Part shown: positions 55,994-64,000 of the stretch, piece by piece | Layout of the letters: every line of letters starts with the position of its first letter | Numbering within the stretch: the first letter of the stretch is position 1 | DNA from: Micractinium sp. NFX-FRZ | Taxonomy: Eukaryota > Chlorophyta > Trebouxiophyceae > Chlorellales > Chlorellaceae | Length of the DNA stretch: 64,000 nucleotides | Reading direction: 5' to 3' | NCBI GenBank assembly: GCA_029339195.1 | Contig: JAPTJF010000124.1 | Coordinates: 1 to 64,000 of the forward strand | Position numbers and translations under genes: made by a program | The notes under the pieces: model-generated | Told to the model about the DNA's origin: nothing | Database searches by the model: none | The model's input: the letters and a program-made list of their open reading frames with translations, nothing else

Positions 55994-58680
55994 TCATGCG
56001 TTCACGGTGGCGGGGCGCTTGCTCTCCTTGATGCCCTTGATGGCGGCGGCATAGTCCTTGGCGCCAAACACGCCGCTGCCAGACACAATCGCGTTGGCGC
56101 CCACCTCAATCACCTGCGGGGGGCACATGGCATACAGAGAGGCAGGAGCGTCAGGCTTTGGCAGGCACCTCAATCAGGCAAAGGTGTGACGGGCGCGCTT
56201 CATCCCTCCCTTGCTCGCCGAAAAGGTCTCGAGATCAGCACCACCTTCCCCACCTTGTGCGCGCGTTGGGTTCCTGCAAACGCCCACCTGTCTTCTCCCC
56301 ACCCCACCCTGCCCTGCCCTGCCCCTCTCTTCCCCTCCCTGTTTCTGCCCCCCATCATCGTGCTGCCCCTCCTCACCTTGTACGCGTTCTCGGGCGTCAC
56401 GCCGCCATCCACCTCGATCCAGGGGTTGCAGCCCTTCTCCAGGCACATCTGCTTCAGGCGGCGGATCTTGTCGACCTGCGAGTAGGGGCGAGGAGGGGGC
56501 AGTGCAAAGTGGGGCAGGGCAGTACACGCGGAGTTAGCGACAGGAGCGCAACACTCTCATGGTGGACGACACCCGCACGTCCACACCTCCCTCTGAGGGG
56601 GCAAGGTGCCGTGATCATGAGTTGTGCGCACTGCATCCTTGCACACACCCGCCTGCCCGCACCTGGCTCCCGACGCACTTCTGGCAAAGAATCGTTCCGC
56701 ACCACGCTGCAGTCCTCCTCTCACGCATGCAAGCGCCATCTACCACGCGACACTCCCCTCCACATGCACGCACACAAGCACGCAACCGCCCGCCCGCACC
56801 TGGCTCTCGATGAACTTCTGGCCGCCAAAGCCGGGGTTGACCGACATGATGAGCACCAGGTCCACAATGGGTAGCACATACTCAATCGCCTCCAGGGGGG
56901 TGGCGGGGTTCAGCACCACGCCCGCCTTCAGGCCCAGGTCCTTGATCTGAGGGGGGGGGGGAGGGGGGGAGGGGGAGAGGGGAGGGCGACGAGGTGGGTG
57001 CAGGTGCAGAGTGCATGGGCGGAGCGTGGTGCTGGCGTCAAGGGGAGGGCTGGGGCCAGTAGAACCCGCACCAGGCAAAGCAGGGTGGCTGCTCCATTGC
57101 GTGCGCAACCACTGGGTGTGCACTGCGTTTTGCTGCTGTTGCGCCTTGCCCACCCGCCCACCCATCAACATGCTTGCTGTTGCTGTTGCGACTGCCCACC
57201 CGCCCACCCATCAACATGCTTGCTGTTGCTGTTGCGACTGCCCACCCGCCCACCCACCTGGTTGATGGTGCGGTGCAGATGGATGGTGGCCGCCCCCTCG
57301 CAGTGCACAGAGATGATGTCGGCGCCGGCCTTGGCAAAGTCGGCCACCCGCAGCTCCGGCTCCACAATCATGAGGTGGCAGTCCAGGGGCTTGTCGGTGA
57401 CGGGGCGCAGGGCATCCACCACCTGTGGGGTGGAATCACAGGGGGAAGAAACGCTGGGGTGACACGAAAGCGGAATGATAAAGGGGAAATGGGGGTTGTC
57501 GGTGACGGGGCGCAGGGCGTGCACCAGCTGACGGGGTGCAGTCAGGGAGGAAGGGGAGGCAGGCCGGGCATTGAGTTGTTGGAGAGCGGGTGGGGGATCA
57601 AGCCACGACGGAGCAGCGGGGAGGAGAGGAGAGCAGTGGGGGTGCGGGTGTGCTTGTGCATCGCGCTGTACATGCGTGCAGCGCCCCCTCTGCGCTCTCC
57701 CCTCAGCCCCACACCCACAGCCCCGCCCGGTTCAGCATCCGCTCAGCAGGGGAGACTGGTGCTAGTGGGCACGGAGCGCCCCCGCCTCCGTCCGCCCCGG
57801 TTTCCTGGTCACACGTGCACGTGCACGAGCAGTGCTCCTAGCCAAACGGAAAAAGAAGAACTTATGTGCAGGTTGCTTCCAGTGCTCACCAGGGGCCCAA
57901 TGGTGATGTTGGGCACAAAACGGCCGTCCATGACGTCCACGTGGATCCAGTCGCACCCAGCCTTGTCAATGGCCGCCACCTACACAGGCGGGCCAGAGGA
58001 GGCACGCAACACAACAGTGGGGGCGAAAGGGTGAGGAAGGAGTGAGTCGATTCAGGCTTGCCCAGAACCGTAACTGACGGGCGTATTTTGGCGGGAAGCT
58101 CTGCTCCTCTTTGCCAGCGGAGGTGGCGTGTGAGCACAACCGCCCGCCCGGCCACGATCGAATGCAACCCTGGACATCCAGATCCCCCCCTGCGCCCCCA
58201 CCTGCTCGCCCAGCTTGGCAAAGTTGGCGGAGAGGATGGAGGGGGAGACGATGATGTCATCCTTGGAGAAGGAGTCGACAGACACGAGCGCCTGCAGGGG
58301 AACAAGGCGTTGCACAGGCAACGGCGATGCAAGAGTGAGGCGGTGAGGGCGCAGCGGAAGAGCAGTGGCGGTCGCGACAGCACGGGCCCAGCGCCAGTGG
58401 GGAAGGCGGAGGCATCAACACATGTGCTGCAACGTGACAGTATCGAACGATATGGGAGCAGAAATTCAGGCACAGAGGGCAGGTCTGCACAGCTGGCTGC
58501 GCAGCAGCGGCGGTGGCGGCAGCGGGAGGCGGCGGCAACGGCGCGGTTTTGGAGCTTTGTCCATGTGCCGGCCCAAGCGCCTCGGTTGCGCACCTGCACG
58601 CGCACGCTGGTGCGGGCAGCGCGGCGGGTGGCCGCGGGGGCCGCCACGAAGGCGCGGGTGGACTGAGCGAGGGCCGCCAT
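55994..58680 (-). CDS. RPE: Ribulose-phosphate 3-epimerase, plastid, 265 aa, 7 exons
   Basis: Interconverts D-ribulose 5-phosphate and D-xylulose 5-phosphate in the Calvin cycle and pentose phosphate pathway (EC 5.1.3.1). Exons 58594-58680, 58202-58291, 57890-57979, 57258-57422, 56800-56946, 56377-56475, 55994-56113 (798 nt with stop, all introns phase 0). Residues 1-29 are an Ala/Arg/Ser-rich transit peptide ([20 protein letters not shown]). The TIM barrel is complete: [63 protein letters not shown] and [15 protein letters not shown]. The metal ligands are visible (His and Asp of HVDVMDG, His of DCHLM, Asp of EVDGG). The mature length matches plant plastid enzymes. Confidence 0.95.
56653..56690. 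repeat. Echo of RPE exon 5 end and donor in intron 5
   Basis: The exon 5 donor region (cccgcacctggctctcgatg, 56793-56812) recurs as cccgcacctggctcccgacg at 56656-56675, downstream in the intron in the gene's sense. Confidence 0.8.
57126..57257. repeat. About 2.8 tandem copies of a 47-bp unit in RPE intron 4
   Basis: The unit gcttgctgttgctgttgcga plus ctgcccacccgcccacccat and caacat is repeated, the last copy abutting the exon 4 donor at 57257. The cccacccac part of the unit supplies the donor GTGGGTGGG. Confidence 0.85.
57495..57538. repeat. Echo of RPE exon 4 start in intron 3
   Basis: The exon 4 start (gtcggtgacggggcgcaggg, 57392-57411) recurs exactly at 57498-57517, upstream in the gene's sense; the match continues imperfectly through the acceptor. 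Confidence 0.85.
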
Positions 58681-59792
58681 GCTGGTGTCTGCCACGCACG
58701 TCACACGTCTGTTCTGTAGGACAGCGGGGAGATGTGACGAGCGATGGAGAGGGTTGGGACGGCCGGCGTGGTGGCCAAGGGGAGGCCTCATCTGCTGCCC
58801 CGCCTGCTGCGCTGACCCTCTGCCGGGGCGGATTCTGGCGCCGCTTTGGGGGCCAGAGAAGTACGTCATAGCGTTGCTAACAATCCCAGCGCATCGTTCA
58901 GGGCCGGCGACGGGCTGGCGAAGGGCGCTGTTATGTGCACATGCACATGCCGCATCTGCAGCTGGTTTATTTTGTATGATGAACTGAAGCATGCTGAAAA
59001 ACAGAGGTGCCAGAATGGATGGGCATGTCGTGCACTCAAGGGAGGGCAGGCTAGCAGTTGCCCGCAACTCGGCACCTGGAAGTGCTCTAAGCTGGTTGGA
59101 AGGCACCTCAAATTGGCGGGGCCGGGGTGCAGGCGGACCTTAGGCGGACAAGTCGAGCGCATCGTGCCACATCTTTGCTAGAATATCGACGTAAATGCAG
59201 GATCCACCATGCACGTATGCAGCGGCAAGCACCGCTGCACCAGCGTGCTGCATTCCTGGGGCCCGCCACCCCAGCACCTTCGCCAGCGGCCTAGCAGCAC
59301 CTCGCGTGGTACCCTCCGCTGCACGGCAGGGTGCTGCAGCAGGTGGGCAGCAGCTTCGTATTGGCTCTCACCGGCACCAGCAATGCCCAGTCTCATGCTT
59401 GCATGCGGCGGCGGCGGCCAGTTGTGGCCTGCTGTAGCGCCACCTAGGCAGAGCTGCACTGACGCGTGGGATCCACTCCGCAGCCGCAGCAGCCAGCTGC
59501 TGGCATGCACCCTGTTCATGCAAAGGTGAGCCAACCATTCTTCCTGCCCATGGCGTTTGGGTGACAGGCGTGTCCCTTCCTTTCTGAAATGGAATGGCAG
59601 GCAGGTTTTGCCCAGGCTGGCCTGCCCTGGTGGAGAAGCGGGCAGTACGCTTTTCCAGGTGGCGTTGGTCCTTGAATGGTGCCCATACCCCGTATCGGGG
59701 GTTGTGCACTCTCGCCGTTGTCTCGCAACTCCCCGTCAGGCCTCGCAGCTCGTCCTTCCCATCTCCCAACCCTCACTCCCGGTCGCCTCGAC
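58681..59792. promoter_or_regulatory. Divergent region between RPE and the first LURP-one-related gene
   Basis: About 1.1 kb between divergent start codons. No gene recognised. The frame of the + strand gene is open upstream to an ATG at 59676, so a 39-residue N-terminal extension cannot be excluded. Confidence 0.45.
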
Positions 59793-62140
59793 ATGGTTGG
59801 GCACCTTCTGCCAAGCGGCGAGGGCGGGGGCCACGCAGTGGCAGTTGTGGACGCCGGCTACTGCGCGCCATCCACGGTATGATTGAGTAACAATGTCACC
59901 CCCGCCCGCCTGCGCGCAAGGGTGACCCCGCCTTCACAGGCGTCACCGCCGCCCAGCGCTCCTGTTGACAACCGCTGCCTGCTCCTGTGCAGATCACTCT
60001 CAAGGCCAAGGAGAAGGGCCTGAGCATTGGGGGCGATGGCATGAAGGTCACGGGCCCTGAGGGAGACGTCTGGTTTAAGTGAGCCTGCCTGCCAGCCAGC
60101 CGGCCTGCCCCCCGCTCACTTGCCCCTGCCTGTACCGCTTGGTGCAGGGAGCGCGCCGGCGCCCCCCTGCGCCCCTGCCACCCCAGGCTGCCGCCCACCT
60201 GTCGGACAGCTTGCTTGCGTGCTAACCTTGGAGCATGCCAGAATGCGTTCCTCTCAGCCCTGCTGCGGCCAAGCGCCCCTCCCGACAGGCCCGTTTGATT
60301 GAGCCCCAACCCAGCTGACGAGCCTGCACAAGCCTGGCAGGCCACTGACAGTATCCTGCGAGGCCCTCAATGCGTCCCACACTATGTGTTTCCCTTTTCA
60401 CCCATCCTGTGCTGCAGGCATAATGCCCAGATGCCACACGCCTGAAGAACACAGCGAGCAGCTAGCTACGGGGGCCCCCCCCACCACACATGCTGTCTTA
60501 GGCCCCCCATCCCCCCCACATGCTGCCCGCTCCCTGACCGCCTCCTCTGCCCCGCCGTACACCCGCCCCCCATGCAGGCTGAGCCCCAAGCTCATATCTC
60601 TCAAGGACAAGCGCATCATTGAGGACAGCCAGGGGCGCGACGCCTGCGGGCTGCAGCGCAAGCTGCTGGCCTTGAAGCCCGTGTGGCAGCTGTTCAAGGG
60701 GGACGACTCGGACCAGGTGCTGGCCACCATCAAGTGAGTGAGCCGACATGGGTGCTGACGAAGGAGGTTTAAGAAAGGAGGGGAAGGTAGGGGAGCAGAG
60801 GGGTTTGACCAGGGGTTGACCAGCTTGATCAGGCAGGGGCAGGGGTGCGTGGCGGCTGGGCAGGGGAGAGGCTCAAGCCGGGTGCTGCCCGCATCAGATC
60901 ATCAGGCAGTTGAAGGAGTGCGCTGCTAAGCAGTTGAATGAGGACGCTGCTGAGCGCTCTTACACCTGCCCTGCTCCCCTTGCCCTGCGCCCCACCCACC
61001 CACCCACCCGCACCCACACGCAGGAAGAAGATGCTCAGCATCAAGCCCACCGTCAACGTGTTCCTGGCGGGAGATGATGGCGACAGGCAGGCAGACTTCG
61101 AGGTCAAGGGTGGGTCCCCGCTGCCACTTGGACCCACATTGCTGCTTCTTTTTGTGTCGCACAAATTTTCGAACACGGTGCGGGACACGTGGATGGGGCC
61201 GGGGGGTGCCCAGGCAGCCGTTGCGTCGTGAATCGGCCAAGCAGCACCACCTGCCCTTCCATGTCACACCCGGCCTCTTCCCCCTCTGCCCCCACCCCAA
61301 CAAGCCAACCCCGCTACAGCTTCCCACCCATGGCGTGTGCTGTGCTGGGATCTAAGCTGGCCCCACAAAGGGAAATGCACACATAACATCACATCAACCG
61401 CATCAACCTTTCACCCCCGCAGGCAACTTTTTGGCCAAGAAGTTCGAGGTGGTGGATGTGCGGGGCGGCGGCGAGACCGTCATTGCAAAGGTGCGCGCTT
61501 TGCTGCTGCTCTGCTGCCCGCCCACCCGCCATGTCTCAGCTGCCAAGCTTGCCCGCTGCCAAGTGGCTGTTTGATGCCATGAGCGAGCAGACCGCCAGCT
61601 CAAACCCAGGCCGCCTGCGCAGCCCGCCCCGGCAGCTGCCCCTGCCTCCCCTTCCTGCTGCCGCTCCTGCTGCTGGCCGCATCTGCCTGCCCGCCCCCTG
61701 CTGTCCCGCCCTGCTCACCTCACCTCCCCCCTGAGCCCTCCCCTCGTCCCCCTCTCCCCTCCCTCTGTCAACAGATCTCCAAGGAGAGCCGGTTCAGCGG
61801 GGTGGCAGCCTTCGTCAAGGCAAGTGGGAGGGGAGGGGACTGGGGGCCGCACTGCATCATGTGGTCGGACAGGCGGCAGCAGCCCGCGCCGCCTCGGCAC
61901 GTGCCGTCCTATCCCTTCTGCCCGCTGCGGCCGATACCACGCCCCTCCTTGCTGCCCTCTCATGCACTGCCGCCCCCCCAACCGCCTCTCACACCCGCGC
62001 CCTCTCCTTCCCTGCAGGCCGCTGTCAGCGAGAGCGACACATACTTTATTGAGGCGCAGCCCGGCGCCGACCTGGCCTTCCTCACCGCCCTCTGCATGGC
62101 AGTGGACGAGCTCTTCCAAGATGTGCAGCAGGACGACTAG
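59793..62140 (+). CDS. LURP-one-related (LOR) protein, copy A, 215 aa, 7 exons
   Basis: Member of the LURP-one-related family (PF04525), a Tubby-like beta-barrel around a central helix. Some plant members act in pathogen defence; the biochemical role is unknown. Exons 59793-59876, 59993-60078, 60578-60733, 61024-61109, 61423-61490, 61775-61819, 62018-62140 (648 nt with stop, phases close). The family pattern is clear: AVAVVDAGYCAPST, LSIGGDGMKVTGPEGDVWFK, LISLKDKRIIEDSQGRDACG, ALKPVWQLFKGDDSDQVLAT, KPTVNVFLAGDDGDRQADFE, then FEVVDVRGGGETVIAKISKE and an acidic C-terminal helix. The last intron (61820-62017) needs a GC donor (AAG|GCAAGT). The next gene is a paralogue with the same intron phases. 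The start was chosen to match copy B. Confidence 0.85.
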
Positions 62141-62739
62141 AGGGCACACTCCTTGTGGGAGGCCTGGGGCGCTGCATGAGGCTCGCCGCTGGGCTGGTCA
62201 GGATGGCTGCCAGGCGACGGCTGGGCTGGCGATGGCTGGGCTGGCGGCACCGGTGCAGCGCCAGCGGTGCAGCGCCAGCACCAGCGCTTCAGTGGGCGCG
62301 GCAGGCGGTGACTGGCCTACCAGCCGGGCTCAGTGATCCTCCCATGAACACCACCTCTCTCAGATCTCTTTGCATGCGCCCAGCAGTCTATCTACCCCCT
62401 GCAAGCCCGGGGCTGCCCTGCGGTCATATCCCCCAACCGCCTCGTGTGCTTCCCCATCTCATGTTGGGCGCACAAAAACGAATGAATGCCGCTGGCATCT
62501 AACGTGTGACTCCTGCCATTTCCTGACTTGGCTGCCGCACGTGTACCATTGTGCAACAGGCAGTCAGCTGCCAGAGCGGGGTGCCGGCGCAGCTTGCAGA
62601 TCACTGTACGGTACAGGCAGAACAACACTGGCTCAGACTCCAGCTACCACTTGGTCAGTTGGGAGCTGGCTGCATCTCTTGCTGCTCCGTCGCACCAGCA
62701 AGAGGTTTCAGACGCCAACACCGCGAATCGAGAGCGAGA
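62141..62739. promoter_or_regulatory. Spacer between the two LOR genes
   Basis: About 600 bp holding the 3' UTR of copy A and the promoter of copy B. Short gctgggctggcgatggctgg repeats occur near 62220-62242. No TGTAA was found. Confidence 0.4.
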
Positions 62740-64000
62740 ATGGCATACCTAGGGCAACTGCTGCCGCCCGGCCCGGCGCCCGCTGGTGGGCCCGCCACGC
62801 CCGTCGTGGACGCCGGCTACTGCACGCCGGGAACAGTAAGCACGCGATGGAAGTCGAGGGACAGCGGGGGGAGCAGCAGAAAGGCGTGTTGAGCCGCCGA
62901 CAGCCCACCGCCCCCGCCGCCGCCCCGCCTGCACCCAGCCACAGCCTGCTGCCCACTGCTGTTGTAACAGAAACGGCGCGACCCCTGAGTTTGCCACTGC
63001 ACGTTCTGCTTCACATGCTGCGCCGTACTGACCGGACACCTTTCACTGCTCTGCCTGGAGGAGTGCACACCGCTGCCGCAAGCAACTGCCAGCCCATTCA
63101 CGCCTCCTGCCCCGCCGACACCTGTTGCCCCGCCCCCGGCATGCGGGTGCTGCCGCTGCTCTCGAGCGCTGCCTGACCTTCCACTGCCCATGTGATGTAT
63201 TTTTTTGTGCTGCAGATCACTCTCAAGGCCAAGGAGAAGAAGTTCAGCATGACCGGGGACGGCTTCAGCGTGACCGGCCCTGATGGGAGCGCATGGTTCA
63301 GGTGGGCCTGCCACATGCCACATGGCCACCTGCGCAGCTGGCTGTGCTGAGAACGGGCACCCTGGCTGCCTGCCTGCCTGCCTGCCTGACCCCACCTCGC
63401 CCGCTGGCAGCCTCCTAGCGTACCACGGCCACGCTGTGCCCTCCCCAGCATAGCGTGATCATGCTGCCATGCGGATGCATGATCCGCTGGCGGTGTGCCT
63501 CCCGGGGATGACACCCACCACACCAGGTCCTGCCCGGAACCTTGTGGACTATCAGTAACGGACTATCGCTACCTACCACTGGGGCAACTCTACAAGGGTC
63601 TGTCCACCTACCACCCATGTGCAGCGTCAACGCCAAGCTGCTCTCCATGCGGGACAAGCGCGTGCTGCTGGACGGCGCGGGGCGCCCCGCCTGCGGCCTG
63701 CAGAAGAAGCTCATGTCCCTCAAGCCCGCCTGGGAGCTCTTCCGGGGGGGCGACTTCACCCAGCACGTGGCCACCATTAAGTGAGTGTGCCGGAGGAGGT
63801 GGGCAGGGACCGAAGCTACCTGGGGGCATGAGTTTGTGGTGGGGAGGGAGCAGCAGGGAGTGGGGCGGCGGTCACCAACCTCGGAGCCTGCCGCCAATTG
63901 CCTGCTGCCCGCGGCCCTTCACGGCCTGCGCCCCCCCATGGCATCGACCGCCTCTGCGCCCCTCCACACGTCTGTACTCCTACATGCAGCAGCTGCTGAG
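62740..64000 (+). CDS. LURP-one-related (LOR) protein, copy B, truncated by the window edge
   Basis: Exons seen: 62740-62835, 63216-63301, 63625-63780; the rest lies beyond the window. The protein so far has 112 complete codons: MAYLGQLLPPGPAPAGGPAT, TPVVDAGYCTPGT, FSMTGDGFSVTGPDGSAWFR, LLSMRDKRVLLDGAGRPACG, MSLKPAWELFRGGDFTQHVA. Exons 2 and 3 have exactly the same lengths (86 and 156 nt) and phases as in copy A, and exon 2 opens with the same 20 nt (atcactctcaaggccaagga), so the pair arose by tandem duplication. In copy B the RVLLDGAG stretch is closer to land-plant members than in copy A (RIIEDSQG). Confidence 0.82.

Noticed and set aside
63995..64000. Exon 4 of LOR copy B starting at the window end
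   Set aside because: The cag near 63990 would give a stop within three codons; the true exon 4 probably lies outside the window.

Overview
This is nuclear DNA from a GC-rich, intron-rich green alga, most likely a Chlorella-type trebouxiophyte. The evidence is: many short GT-AG introns with gtgag/gtgcg donors and tgcag acceptors; TGTAA motifs (the chlorophyte poly(A) signal) behind several stop codons; plastid-targeted proteins (ARC6, an early light-induced protein, plastid-type ribulose-phosphate 3-epimerase); and a pherophorin-like hydroxyproline-rich wall protein. No rRNA, tRNA, CRISPR array, prokaryotic operon or intact transposon was recognised.

Thirteen protein genes were modelled by hand from splice sites and reading-frame phase. 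In order: a universal stress protein (-, 739-3493); a NUMOD3-motif protein (+, 3886-7549); a 20-exon pherophorin-like glycoprotein (-, 8745-18081); an acyl-activating enzyme of the AASDH/AAE19 type (-, 19418-24539); an orphan single-pass membrane protein (-, 25398-26842); an F-box/leucine-rich-repeat protein (+, 28110-31760); an ELIP-like chlorophyll-binding protein (+, 32664-34611); an SRA-SET histone methyltransferase of the SUVH type (-, 35390-43132); the plastid-division protein ARC6 (+, 43409-49319); the ribosome-biogenesis factor NOL10/ENP2 (-, 49904-55418); ribulose-phosphate 3-epimerase (-, 55994-58680); and two tandem LURP-one-related genes (+, 59793-62140 and 62740 to the window edge).

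These are ordinary dispersed eukaryotic genes, not a functional cluster. Several pairs are divergent over short gaps: USP/NUMOD3 (392 bp between start codons) and SUVH/ARC6 (276 bp). The pairs NUMOD3/pherophorin, ELIP/SUVH and ARC6/NOL10 converge. In every complete model the exon phases close and the CDS is a multiple of three, which is the main support for the boundaries. No transcript data were available.

The most unusual signal lies inside introns. At least six genes carry imperfect tandem copies of an exon end together with its splice site, placed in the neighbouring intron (USP, NUMOD3, SUVH, ARC6, NOL10, RPE, and probably the F-box gene). In the SUVH gene one exon start is repeated three more times and another is repeated almost without change. 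These 'splice-junction echoes' look like a recurrent local duplication process that creates decoy splice sites or helps introns form and grow.
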